Assembly (NCBI RefSeq): GCF_014203535.1
Contig: NZ_JACHJI010000010.1
Span: 1-64,000 of the forward strand
DNA: 64,000 nt
Source: Streptomyces griseomycini
GTDB taxonomy: Bacteria > Actinomycetota > Actinomycetes > Streptomycetales > Streptomycetaceae
Direction of reading: 5' to 3'
The notes below the pieces were generated by a model. The model worked only from the letters and a program-made list of their open reading frames with translations, made no database searches and was not told the DNA's origin. Both the position numbers and the translations under genes were made by a program. This document shows positions 36,596 through 45,385 of the stretch, piece by piece; position 1 is the first letter of the stretch; every line of letters starts with the position of its first letter.

Positions 36596-38707
36596 ATGAC
36601 GGCTGAGGCGGCCCGGAGATGGGCATCGGCACTCGATTCGGTGGTGGTGTACGCGCAGGGCGCGCTCTGCCGCCGCCTGGCCCGGGGCCGCGTGCCGGCG
36701 GACGGACGCGTGCGGGTGGCGGGACTGCCCCGCTCGCTGGACCCGGGCTCGCTGCGGGTGCGTGTCGTGGGCACCGCCGGGGCACGCGTCGCCGAGGCCC
36801 GGGTGGAGGTCGAGGCCGAGTCGCTCGACACCGGCGTGCCCGACGAGTTGCAGCGCGAAGTGGAGCGGCTGCAGGACGAGTTCGCGGCGGCGCAGGACCG
36901 CCGGGACCGGCAGCTGGGCCTGATCGAGGAGGTCGGCGCCCTGCGCCCGGTCCCGCCGGCCCGCAGGCGGGACGATCCGCACCGTCGCACCCCGGTCGAC
37001 GCGTGGCTGGAGCTCGCCGACTTCGTCGACGAGCGGTTGACCGGGCTGCACGGCCGGCTCCTCGAACTGGAGGAGGAGCTGCGCCGGGTCGAGCACGAGC
37101 TCACCGTCGCGGTGGACAGGCATTCCCGTGCCTCCACCGACGCACCGTCGGCGCACGTGGAGACCGCGGTGTGTGCGGTCCTGGCCCTCGACGGTGCGGG
37201 TGACACGGAGGTGGAGGTGGAGGTGGAGGTGGAGTACGGGGTGCCCGGCGCCGTCTGGGTGCCGGCCTACCGTCTCACCCACCGTCAGGGCGACGACGAG
37301 GGACGCCTGCTGCTGCGTGCCTCGGTCGCCCAGCGCACCGGCGAGGACTGGACCGGCGTGCGCATCGCCCTGGCCACCGCCGACCTGCGGCGCCGCACCG
37401 ACCTGCCCCGGCTCCGTTCGGCCCGGATCGGGCGCCGTCAGCCCGCCCCCACGCCTTCGGGCTGGCGCGAGCCCCCGGCGGGGCTGGCCGACCTGTTCGC
37501 CGGGTACGACGCGGCGGGTCCCCGCCCCGACTCCCCGGCCACGCCCGTGGCCGTGGCCGGGGGAGCCGGCCTCGCGGCCGGCCCTCTTCCGCCGCCGGCA
37601 CCGGTGCACTACGGCGGGCCGCCCGCGGGGCTCCCCGCCCCCGGCGGCACGGCGGGGGCCTCCGCCGAGCTCTTCGGCGGCGGAGCGGACGCCCCCGCAC
37701 CACCGCCGGCCCCGTCCCGACCCCGCCACAGGCCGCGTGCCGGCGGCGGGCTCGCCGCGGCTTCGGCCGCGCCGGCCCCCGCAGCTCCCGGCCGGGCCGC
37801 GCCGCCACCGCCGGCGGCACCCGCGGCCCCTGCCGGGCCCGTGGCGCCGCCTCCCGCGCCCGTGGCCGGGCCGCCCCGGCCGAGCGGCGCCGAGCTCGAC
37901 TACTCCGCCCTCGTCCTGTGCGGGCCCGACGAACAGGAGGGTCGCCGAGGCCGGCTGTTCCCCGGCTCCGCCTTCGACCCGGTGACGGCCGAGTACCGCC
38001 GGCGCGCCGAGAGGGTGGCCTCGCTGCCCCTGCCGGGACACGCCGTGCGGCCCCGCGAGTCGGCGGGTTCCTTCGACCACCGGTTCGACGCCGCCGCCCC
38101 CGCCGACGTTCCCTCGGACGGCACCTGGCACACCGTCACCGTCGGCGAGATCCCGGTGGGTCTGCGCACCGAGTACGTGTGCGTGCCGTCCGTGGAGCAG
38201 GTCGTGTACGCGACGCTGGTGCTCTCCAACGCCACCGACCAGGCCCTGCTGGCCGGCCCGGTGGAAGTGACCGTGGACGAGGAGTTCCTGCTGACCGCGT
38301 CCTTGCCCACGCTCGCCCCCGGCGGTGTGTGCCGGGTCGGGCTCGGACCGGCCGAGGCCGTCGGGGTCACACGCCGTGCGAACCTGCACGAGTCGACCGC
38401 GGGTCTGCGCAACAACGTCACGGTGCTCGACCACCGCGTCCGGGTGGAGCTGGCCAACCGGCTTGCGGCGCCCGTCACCGTCGAGGTGCGCGAGCGCGTG
38501 CCGGTCACCTCCGACGCGGACGTCCGGATCGAGGAGCGGGCCGACTGGACGGCTCCCGAGGACGGCGCGGAACCGGAGCACCACGCGCCGGGCACCCGTC
38601 TGTGGCGGGTCCGGCTGCCCGCCGGCGGCACCGCCGCTCTCGACGGCGGCTACGAGATCCGTATCCCGGCCGGCAAGGCCCTGACCGGCGGCAACCGCAG
38701 GAGCTGA
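36596..38707 (+). CDS. DUF4139 (MuiA-like) protein 1
   Basis: A 703-residue protein of the mucoidy-inhibitor-A/DUF4139 type. The N-terminal DUF4140-like strand region (ALDSVVVYAQGALCRRLARG) is followed by a coiled coil (about 80-180). The DUF4139 beta domain has VWVPAYRLTHRQG and ASVAQRTGEDWTGVRIALAT, then continues after a long Pro/Ala/Gly-rich insert (about 320-430) with VGLRTEYVCVPSVEQVVY and LRNNVTVLDHRVRVELANRL. A GAGGTG run encodes an alternating Glu-Val stretch. Its stop is nine bases before the second family member. Family function is unknown. Confidence 0.82.
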   Translation: MTAEAARRWASALDSVVVYAQGALCRRLARGRVPADGRVRVAGLPRSLDPGSLRVRVVGTAGARVAEARVEVEAESLDTGVPDELQREVERLQDEFAAAQDRRDRQLGLIEEVGALRPVPPARRRDDPHRRTPVDAWLELADFVDERLTGLHGRLLELEEELRRVEHELTVAVDRHSRASTDAPSAHVETAVCAVLALDGAGDTEVEVEVEVEYGVPGAVWVPAYRLTHRQGDDEGRLLLRASVAQRTGEDWTGVRIALATADLRRRTDLPRLRSARIGRRQPAPTPSGWREPPAGLADLFAGYDAAGPRPDSPATPVAVAGGAGLAAGPLPPPAPVHYGGPPAGLPAPGGTAGASAELFGGGADAPAPPPAPSRPRHRPRAGGGLAAASAAPAPAAPGRAAPPPPAAPAAPAGPVAPPPAPVAGPPRPSGAELDYSALVLCGPDEQEGRRGRLFPGSAFDPVTAEYRRRAERVASLPLPGHAVRPRESAGSFDHRFDAAAPADVPSDGTWHTVTVGEIPVGLRTEYVCVPSVEQVVYATLVLSNATDQALLAGPVEVTVDEEFLLTASLPTLAPGGVCRVGLGPAEAVGVTRRANLHESTAGLRNNVTVLDHRVRVELANRLAAPVTVEVRERVPVTSDADVRIEERADWTAPEDGAEPEHHAPGTRLWRVRLPAGGTAALDGGYEIRIPAGKALTGGNRRS

Positions 38708-38715
38708 CACACCCC

Positions 38716-40275
38716 ATGTCCACGACACCGGAGCCGATCCCCCTCCCCGTCACCGCCGTCACCTGCCTGGAGGACCGCGCCCACGTCGAGCGCGCCGTCG
38801 TGCTCGATCTGGAGGCCGGCGTCCAGCGGCTGCGTCTCGGGCCGGTCAGCGCGCTGGCCGTCGACCGCACCCTCCACGCCGAGCTGACCGCCGGCCACGA
38901 GGCGACCGTGCTCGACGTGCGGATCGTCCGCAGCTGGACGCCGCGCGGACCGCGGCCCACCGACGACGACTCCGCCCTGCGCCACCGCATGACGGCCCTC
39001 GAGGAGGAGCGGACCGCCCTGGGGCAGCGGCGTGACCGGCTGCGGGCCCGCCTCGACCTGCTCGGCCGTCTCGCCGCCGATCTGCTGCGGGAGATCGGCG
39101 AGGGCGCCGGCTGCGGAGAGGCCGAGAGGGCCCGCTGGTCGCGCGAGCTGGACCGCGTGGACGACGAACGCGGCTCCTCCGGCGAGCGGCTGCGCACCGT
39201 GGAGGCCCGGCTGACCGCCCTGGCCGCCGAGCTGTCCGAGGCCCAGCGGGCGCTGGAGCTCTCCGAGACGGAGCCGGCCGAGCTGGTCGGCCACATCGAG
39301 CTGACCGTCCGGGCCGCGGCCGCCGGACCGGCCGGACTGCGCCTGAGCCACCTCACCCCGTGTGCGCTGTGGCGGCCCGTCTACCGGGCCGTGCTCGACG
39401 GGGACTCCCTCACGCTGGACACCGACGCGATGGTCTGGCAGCGCACCGGTGAGGACTGGTCGGACGTGCGGCTCACCCTGTCGACGGCCCGTTCCGCACG
39501 GGCCACCGAACCGCCCCGGCTCGGCGAGGACCGGCTGACGCTCGAGGAGCGCTCCCCCGCGGAGCGCCGCACCGTCCACGTGGAACTGCGCGAGGAGGAG
39601 ATCGCGGACCTCGGCCCCGCCCCCGTGCTCGGCCTGCCGGGAGTGGACGACGGCGGCGAGGTGCGGGTGCTGCACTCCCCCGCACCGGTCTCCGTGCCCT
39701 CGGACGGTCGCGCCCACCGCGTGCCGCTCTCCTCCTTCACCACGCCGGCACACAGTGAGTACGCCTGTTCGCCCGAGCTGTCGCCGCTGGTCAGCCAGGT
39801 GGTGCGGTTCGACAACCGGTCCGGCCACGCGCTGCTCGCCGGACCCGTCGACCTCGTCCGCGACAGCGGGTTCAGCGGCCGCGGCGCACTGGACTTCACC
39901 GCCCCCGGCGCCTCCGTCGACCTCGCCTTCGGCAGCCGCGACGATCACCGGGTCCTGCGGCACGCCGAGGAGACCCGTGACACCGCCGGATTCGCCCAGC
40001 GGACCGTCCTCACCCGGACCGTCCGGCTGCACCTGTCCCGGTTCTCCGCCCCCGCCGAGCACGACGAGAGGGTGATCGTCCTCCGGGAGCGGATCCCGGT
40101 CTCCGAGGTCTCGGCGGTGGAGGTGCGCCTGCGTGAGGAAGCCTGCTCCCCCGCTCCCGACGCGGTCGACGCGGACGGCGTCGTACGCTGGAACGTCCCC
40201 CTGGGGCCCGGTGGCCGGCGCACTGTCACCCTCGTCTACGAGGTGTCCGCGAACGCCAAGGTCACCGGCCTTTGA
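38716..40275 (+). CDS. DUF4139 (MuiA-like) protein 2
   Basis: A 519-residue relative of the preceding gene without the Pro/Ala insert. Features: VTAVTCLEDRAHVERAVVLD (DUF4140-like), a coiled coil (about 90-190), CALWRPVYRAVLDGDSL, MVWQRTGEDWSDVRLTLSTA and ALLAGPVDLVRDSGFSGRG. CAGGAG at the end of the upstream gene is its ribosome site, 12 bases before ATG 38716, so the two are an operon. Paired paralogues suggest a heteromeric complex. Subcellular site is likely cytosolic as neither has a signal peptide. Confidence 0.84.
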   Translation: MSTTPEPIPLPVTAVTCLEDRAHVERAVVLDLEAGVQRLRLGPVSALAVDRTLHAELTAGHEATVLDVRIVRSWTPRGPRPTDDDSALRHRMTALEEERTALGQRRDRLRARLDLLGRLAADLLREIGEGAGCGEAERARWSRELDRVDDERGSSGERLRTVEARLTALAAELSEAQRALELSETEPAELVGHIELTVRAAAAGPAGLRLSHLTPCALWRPVYRAVLDGDSLTLDTDAMVWQRTGEDWSDVRLTLSTARSARATEPPRLGEDRLTLEERSPAERRTVHVELREEEIADLGPAPVLGLPGVDDGGEVRVLHSPAPVSVPSDGRAHRVPLSSFTTPAHSEYACSPELSPLVSQVVRFDNRSGHALLAGPVDLVRDSGFSGRGALDFTAPGASVDLAFGSRDDHRVLRHAEETRDTAGFAQRTVLTRTVRLHLSRFSAPAEHDERVIVLRERIPVSEVSAVEVRLREEACSPAPDAVDADGVVRWNVPLGPGGRRTVTLVYEVSANAKVTGL

Positions 40276-40435
40276 CCCGGTCGTTCCGCTCCGGACCGGT
40301 GCGGGGCCGGTTCGCCGGCCGGACGCGCGCGTTCAAGGCCATCAGGGTGGTCGCCTGACGTGTCGGGCGGCCTCCTCGGGCCCGGCTGGCCATGCTGGGC
40401 CCGGAGGGCCCTTTCCGAGCGACAAGGAGCACGGC

Positions 40436-40672
40436 ATGCCCACGGATGCGGTCGGACGATTCCTGGCGGCTTTGGACCCGGACCACCGGGAGGCCGTCGG
40501 TGCCAGGTCCCGTGAGGAGCAGGAAGAGCTCGCGGCGGCCTGGGAGCGGGAGCTGGAGGCGGACACCGAGCTCGACACCCTGGACGAGTTGTCCCCGCCG
40601 GCGGCGGAGGCCGAGGCGGCCCGCCGCGTCCTGGAGCGCGGAACCGGCTGGGCGGGTCGACCCGAGGGGTAG
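40436..40672 (+). CDS. Small acidic helical protein
   Basis: A 78-residue protein opening MPTDAVGRFLAALDPDHREA, very acidic and Ala/Glu-rich, with one long predicted helix (SREEQEELAAAWERELEADT). AAGGAG lies seven bases before ATG 40436. There is no recognised domain. The good start and helix-compatible composition support a real gene. Confidence 0.65.
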   Translation: MPTDAVGRFLAALDPDHREAVGARSREEQEELAAAWERELEADTELDTLDELSPPAAEAEAARRVLERGTGWAGRPEG

Positions 40673-40803
40673 TTCACCCGGCCGGTCGGCGGGGCCGCCG
40701 CGTGCGGTGCGGCAGCGGCCGACGGGGTCCGCACCGCGGGCCGCGCCGGCGCAAGGACAAGGCGACGGGGCCACCGCGGGAACCGTCCCCGGGAGAGGAA
40801 GGC

Positions 40804-41793
40804 ATGGCGTCGAGATCGCACAGCGTGGGCGTCCTCGTGTTCGACGGCATGAAGATGCTCGATCTGTCCGGGCCGGCGGAGGTCTTCAGCGAGGCCAACC
40901 GGTACGGCGCGGAGTACCGGCTGAGCATCGTCTCGGCGGACGGGGCCCCGGTGCGTTCGTCCATCGGCGTGCGGGTACCGGCCGACGTGGACGCGCGGGC
41001 CGCCGCGGCCTACGACACGCTGGTCGTGGTGGGCGGCGACGCCCTGCCCGGCGCCCCCGTGGACCCCGGTCTCAGCACGGCCGCGAAGGCGCTGGCGGAC
41101 AGGGCGGGACGGGTCGCCTCGGTGTGCACCGGTGCCTTCGTCCTGGGTGCCGCGGGGCTGCTGGAGGGCAGGCGCGCGACGACGCACTGGCAGCACACCG
41201 CCGCGCTGGCCCGGCGCTGTCCGTCGACGCGGGTGGAGCCCGATGCGATCTTCGTCAAGGACGGCACCACCTACACCTCGGCCGGCGTCACCGCGGGCAT
41301 CGACCTCGCCCTCGCCCTGCTGGAGGAGGACCACGGACCGGACCTGGCCCGGAAGGTCGCCCGCTCGCTGGTGGTGTACATGCAACGGGCCGGTGGTCAG
41401 TCCCAGTTCTCCGCCTCGCTCCAGGGCCCGGCCCCCCGGACACCCGTGCTGCGGCTGGTCCAGGAGGCGGTGCAGGGCGACCCGACCGCCGACCACGGCC
41501 TGGAGGCCCTGGCCGCGCGCGTGCGGGTCAGTCCACGGCATCTGACCCGCATGTTCCGGGCCGAGCTGGACACCACCCCCGTGAAGTACGTGGAGCTGAT
41601 CCGCTTCGACATGGCCAAGGCCCTGCTCGACGCCGGGCACAACGCCACGGAGGCCGCCGCGCTGTCGGGTTTCCCCAGCTACGAGAGTCTGCGCCGGGCC
41701 TTCGCACGTCACCTGGGGCTGTCTCCGATCCGGTACCAGCAGCGGTTCGCCACGACCGCACCGGGCTCCCGCACGCGGACGGCCACCGGATGA
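40804..41793 (+). CDS. GlxA-family AraC-type regulator with DJ-1/PfpI domain
   Basis: A 329-residue two-domain regulator. The N-terminal DJ-1/PfpI-like domain (about 8-180) has VGVLVFDGMKMLDLSGPAEV and ASVCTGAFVLGAAGLLEGRR with the nucleophile-elbow Cys. The C-terminal AraC pair of helix-turn-helices (about 215-315) has LAARVRVSPRHLTRMFRAEL and AAALSGFPSYESLRRAFARH. GAGAGGAAGG precedes ATG 40804. It probably controls the HD gene downstream; the small-molecule signal is unknown. Confidence 0.9.
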   Translation: MASRSHSVGVLVFDGMKMLDLSGPAEVFSEANRYGAEYRLSIVSADGAPVRSSIGVRVPADVDARAAAAYDTLVVVGGDALPGAPVDPGLSTAAKALADRAGRVASVCTGAFVLGAAGLLEGRRATTHWQHTAALARRCPSTRVEPDAIFVKDGTTYTSAGVTAGIDLALALLEEDHGPDLARKVARSLVVYMQRAGGQSQFSASLQGPAPRTPVLRLVQEAVQGDPTADHGLEALAARVRVSPRHLTRMFRAELDTTPVKYVELIRFDMAKALLDAGHNATEAAALSGFPSYESLRRAFARHLGLSPIRYQQRFATTAPGSRTRTATG

Positions 41794-41914
41794 GACGGCC
41801 GCGCGGACTATGGCCGTTTCCGAGGGGTTGTCGGCCATCGGGCAGCGGACGCCGGCGCCCTGTCTCACGGAAGGTGGGAGCACACACCACAGCGCCGTCC
41901 CCGGGAGGGCAGTC

Positions 41915-42553
41915 ATGGCCGAGAAGATCGCCGACGTCGAGATCCCCGACAGCGAGCTCGCGCAGGAGGCCACCGAGCTCATCCGCGACACCACCCCGCC
42001 GCTGATCTTCCACCACTCGCGCCGGGTCTACCTCTTCGGCAGTCTGCAGGCCGCGGCCCGGGGCATCCGGCCCGATCCGGAGCTGCTGTACGTCGCCGCC
42101 CTCTTCCACGACACCGGCCTGGTGCCGCCGTACCGTGGCGACGACCAGCGCTTCGAGCTGGACGGCGCCGACCAGGCGCGGGCCTTCCTGCTGGCCCACG
42201 GCCTCTCCGAGGCCGACGCGGACACCGTGTGGGCGGCCGTCGCCCTGCACACCACCCCGGAGGTGCCGTACCGGATGGCACCGGAGATCGCGGCGACCAC
42301 CGCCGGTGTCGAGACGGACGTGCTCGGCCTGCACCTGGCCGACATCCCCCGGGCGCAGATCGACGCGGTCACCGCCGCGCATCCCCGCCCGGACTTCAAG
42401 AAGCAGATCCTCCAGGCGTTCGCCGACGGGTTCAAGCACCGCCCGGACACCACCTTCGGAACGGTGAACGCGGACGTGCTGGAGCACTTCGTGCCCGGCT
42501 TCCGGCGCGTCGACTTCGTCGACGTCATCGAGAACTCCGCCTGGCCCGAGTGA
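41915..42553 (+). CDS. HD-domain protein, cyanamide-hydratase-like
   Basis: A 212-residue metal-dependent HD protein. HHSRRVYLFGSLQAAARG carries the first His in a form (HSxRVYxFG) typical of the Ddi2/cyanamide hydratase group, and YVAALFHDTGL is the HD pair. VALHTTPEVPYRMAPE supplies a further His. GGGAGG about eight bases before ATG 41915. It lies 121 bases after the GlxA-type gene in the same direction. Cyanamide, another nitrile-like compound or a phosphoester could be the substrate. Confidence 0.83.
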   Translation: MAEKIADVEIPDSELAQEATELIRDTTPPLIFHHSRRVYLFGSLQAAARGIRPDPELLYVAALFHDTGLVPPYRGDDQRFELDGADQARAFLLAHGLSEADADTVWAAVALHTTPEVPYRMAPEIAATTAGVETDVLGLHLADIPRAQIDAVTAAHPRPDFKKQILQAFADGFKHRPDTTFGTVNADVLEHFVPGFRRVDFVDVIENSAWPE

Positions 42554-43539
42554 CCTGAGCCCGGAGGGCCACGTCCGGCTCGCCCCGGACGGCAGGACCG
42601 GAGCCTTCCGCTTCCGCACGTCAGCGACGCGCCGCACGCCGGACGTGCGGGAGGCTGTGCGTCCGTCGGCGGTGTCCGCGCCGGTGGCGGGCCGGGACCG
42701 GGTGGAGGTCCCGGCCCTGTTCAGGGTGGCGGTCAGGGCCGTGGGCGACTGGTGGGCGGGGTGGCGGGCGGGTGGACCGGGTGCGCGAGCGGCCGCTGAC
42801 GGTCGCCTGCGACCCGGTGCCGGCCGCGGCGCTGGTGACGGTGGCGGCGCGGCTCGACGCGCTCGCCCTCCAGCACCTGGTCGTCACCGCGCTGGTCCGC
42901 GGCACCACGGCGGTGCGGTTCAGCACCGCCTGCCACTCCTCCAGCCGGATCGTGCTCGACGGCCGTGACCTCTCCGCCGCCTGTCGGCGCAATCGCGAGC
43001 CGGGACACTTCCTCGCCTCCACCGCCATCGCCGCGGCCCCCACGTGTCACCGCAGGCTCACCGAGTGAAACGACGTCCGAAGCCGTGGGGCCGACCACCC
43101 CGGCCACAACGGGTTCCTACCGGCACGCCGTACAAGCGGAAGCCGGCGCGGTGCTACGGCAGGCACGCGACCGGCACGACCGGGCCCGTCAGCAGGTGTC
43201 CGCTGCCGGACAGCGACTGCGAGAGGTGTGCGAGGAGTTCCAGCGAGCCGAGCAGGAACAGAGGGAAGCCGAGGAACGGCGCTGGGACGCGGCCGGCCAC
43301 CGGACTGCGGTCCGGCTCCCCGGTGGTACTCCGCCCGCCTGCGCCCGACGGGCCCCTGCGGGCGGAAGTGCCGGCTCCGGAGGTGGTGCGGCTACCGGCA
43401 GTCGAGGGGCGCCGCGCGACGCTGGCGGCGGGGAGTGCGTTGGCGCCCCGGCCGCCGCTGCACGAGTGTTCCCAGGGCCTGCCGGCCCGCTCGGCCGTCT
43501 GAACGTCGACCGCGGCGGCCCCGGGCGCCAGACCACTCC
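42554..43539. other. Unassigned region with possible remnants
   Basis: About 985 bases. A plus frame at 42772-43068 reads LVTVAARLDALALQHLVVTA and RFSTACHSSSRIVLDGRDL, loosely like a frameshifted STAS domain. Another plus frame at 43130-43310 encodes a coiled-coil-like RHDRARQQVSAAGQRLREV and EEFQRAEQEQREAEERR without a convincing start. Neither is confident. One arm of the inverted repeat sits at 43029-43080. Confidence 0.4.
43029..43080. repeat. 52-bp imperfect inverted repeat, left arm
   Basis: Pairs with 46750-46801 in inverted orientation, 45 of 52 positions the same and all seven differences transitions by eye. The best block is ctcaccgagtga. The arms enclose the dehydrogenase, the MFS remnant and the alpha-oxoamine synthase. 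Confidence 0.75.
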
Positions 43540-44709
43540 TCAGGAACCGGGCAGGTGGCCACGGCCCTCGGCTGAGTTCAACCACCGCACTGTGCGGCGC
43601 ATGCCCTCGTCGAACGCGACTTCGCTTCGGAAGTCGAAGTCCCTGCGTGCTCGGTGAATACCGTAGGACTGGTCTCGTGCGAGGAGGTACACGAGATGCC
43701 GGGTGAGGGGAGGGCGGGAACGGACCCGCAACGCCGTGTAGAGCTTTTCAGCCGCGGTCGCCAAGCCGAGGGCCACGGGGCCGGGGAGGTTGACCGATGG
43801 CGGCTTGGCTCCGATTCCGTCGGCCAGAGCCTCGATGTACTCCTTCCACGTGGTCGGTTCCGGGTCGCGCAGGTTGTACGTCCTCCCCGCTGCGGTCTCA
43901 GCGGCGCAGGCCGCGATCATGGCACTGACGGCGTTCTCGACGTAGAGCAGGCCGGCTGGCACCTCACCGTCACCGATGTAGACCATCCGCTTCGTCAGCA
44001 GCAGCTCGGCGAGCGTGGCGACGATGTCCTTGCTCCGCGGTCCGTACACCGTCGCGGGGCGCACGATGGTGTACGGGACGCCGTTGCTCTCAGCCGTTCG
44101 ACGCACCACCTGCTCGCCGAGCAGCTTGCTGCGGTTGTAGGGGAGGCCGACGTCGCGTGGCGGCGCGGTCTCGTCACAGGGACGAACCGGGTAGCCGTAG
44201 ACATCGGTGGTGCTCACGTGGAGGAGGCGTTTGACGGTGCCGGCGTGCTGTGCTGCTTCCACAAGGTTCCGGCTGCCCAGGACGTTGACCCTCCGGAAAT
44301 CGTCCCACGGGCCCCAATCCGTGGACATCCCGCTGCAGTTGTAGATGTGGGTCACTCCGGCCGTGGCCCGGCGCAGGCTTTCCCTGTCCTCCAGACAGCC
44401 TGTCTCGGTGTCGACGGAGGCCGGAAGCGCGGATTGGTCACTGTTCGCACGGACAAGGGCACGAACGCGGTACCCCTGCTCGACGAGTCGTTGTGCGAGA
44501 TGGCCTCCGATGAAACCGGAGGCGCCGACCACCAGTGCGTGCGCGGTGCGGCGCTTGCGTGACGCGGAAGGGCGGTGCAGGAGGCTCTCGTCCGGCCGCA
44601 CCGCCGACGCGCGCGTCCCTTCGCCGGGCTCCTCCCCCGGAACCTCGCCGCTCGCTTCACCGGCGACCCTCACCGCGTCGTCGCCGTCATCGGGTATCCC
44701 CCCGGCCAT
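43540..44709 (-). CDS. Extended short-chain dehydrogenase (NAD-dependent epimerase/3-beta-HSD-like)
   Basis: A 389-residue oxidoreductase. After an acidic, low-complexity N-terminal extension of about 55 residues comes the cofactor loop ALVVGASGFIGGHLAQRL. HVSTTDVYGYP, the catalytic YNRSKLLGEQ (YxxxK) and YTIVRPATVYGPRSKD follow. It belongs with sterol/ceramide-type and OleD-like ketoreductases. ATG 44709 has GAGGGGAG six bases upstream; the open frame further upstream is not used. It is divergent from the MFS remnant and the alpha-oxoamine synthase; CerR-type reductases act with such synthases in bacterial sphingolipid synthesis, so a shared pathway is possible. Confidence 0.85.
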   Translation of the reverse strand: MAGGIPDDGDDAVRVAGEASGEVPGEEPGEGTRASAVRPDESLLHRPSASRKRRTAHALVVGASGFIGGHLAQRLVEQGYRVRALVRANSDQSALPASVDTETGCLEDRESLRRATAGVTHIYNCSGMSTDWGPWDDFRRVNVLGSRNLVEAAQHAGTVKRLLHVSTTDVYGYPVRPCDETAPPRDVGLPYNRSKLLGEQVVRRTAESNGVPYTIVRPATVYGPRSKDIVATLAELLLTKRMVYIGDGEVPAGLLYVENAVSAMIAACAAETAAGRTYNLRDPEPTTWKEYIEALADGIGAKPPSVNLPGPVALGLATAAEKLYTALRVRSRPPLTRHLVYLLARDQSYGIHRARRDFDFRSEVAFDEGMRRTVRWLNSAEGRGHLPGS

Positions 44710-44879
44710 ACCGTTCTCCCCTCTCACCCGGGCCGCGAGGACCGGGGGCTCACGAAGTCGGCCGAGCCCCGTGCCGCCGACCGCCGACAGACGCCCCTCG
44801 GCCCGCACCGGATCGATGACTCCTCGCGACGGCGTACGCACCCGCCGCCGACAACCGGTCAGACACTACAGGCCGCGAC

Positions 44880-44954
44880 AGCGGTTGACCGCAGAGTTCT
44901 CAATCATCTATTTTTCCATTATTGACGAACCCGATCAATTTTGGAGAATCCTGC
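44880..44954. promoter_or_regulatory. A/T-rich divergent promoter region
   Basis: The stretch 44893-44945 is far richer in A/T than the rest of the window (tcaatcatctatttttccat). It contains short inverted arms ATTGA ... TCAAT at about 44923-44941. It lies between the dehydrogenase gene and the plus-strand MFS remnant and synthase. It is a probable promoter/operator or a foreign junction. Confidence 0.5.
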
Positions 44955-45170
44955 ATGTCCGCAGAACGCGCACCCCCGCCCACAAGGTGGTGGACACCGG
45001 GGGTCATCGCGTTGGGCACGTTCATGCTGATGCTCGGCCCGAGCGTGGACGCCTACGCCCTCACGCTGGCGATCTTCCTGGTGGCGGCCGTTTCGCCGGC
45101 CAGCCGGCCGGGCCGCAAGAGGGTCTCCTAGGTGGGCTTCGCCGTCTTCACCGTCGCCTCGCTGTGGGGC
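44955..45170 (+). pseudogene. MFS (DHA2-type) transporter remnant
   Basis: ATG 44955 with GGAG eight bases upstream starts SAERAPPPTRWWTPGVIALG TFMLML, the first helix of drug:H+ antiporters. Sequence then jumps to SVDAYALTLAIFLVAAVSP and SRPGRKRVS, normally helix 2 and the loop 2-3 motif. A TAG stop at 45129-45131 follows and the family frame resumes as VGFAVFTVASLWG. The region between helix 1 and helix 2 is deleted and the remaining helices are absent. The start signals are intact though the gene is dead. Confidence 0.75.
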
Positions 45171-45385
45171 TCTCGGGAAGTCCGGCCGTGGGTCGACAGC
45201 GAGCACGGCGCGCCACGCGAGGCCGGGTCTCAAGCCGTCCCTTCCCGTGCACACGCCACCTCACCGGTACCGGCGGCCTGATGCACGGTGCGCTGCACCA
45301 CGGCAGGCGGCGCCTCCACCAGGTCTCGTCGACGACACTCACCCGCCCCGCGCCACTCCGCGCGCCCCGGAAGGATCGCCCCACC

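Noticed and set aside
35492..38728. Very long minus-strand open frame (over 1,000 codons)
   Set aside because: Antisense to the nucleotidyltransferase and first DUF4139 genes; low-complexity translation with no motif or start signal.
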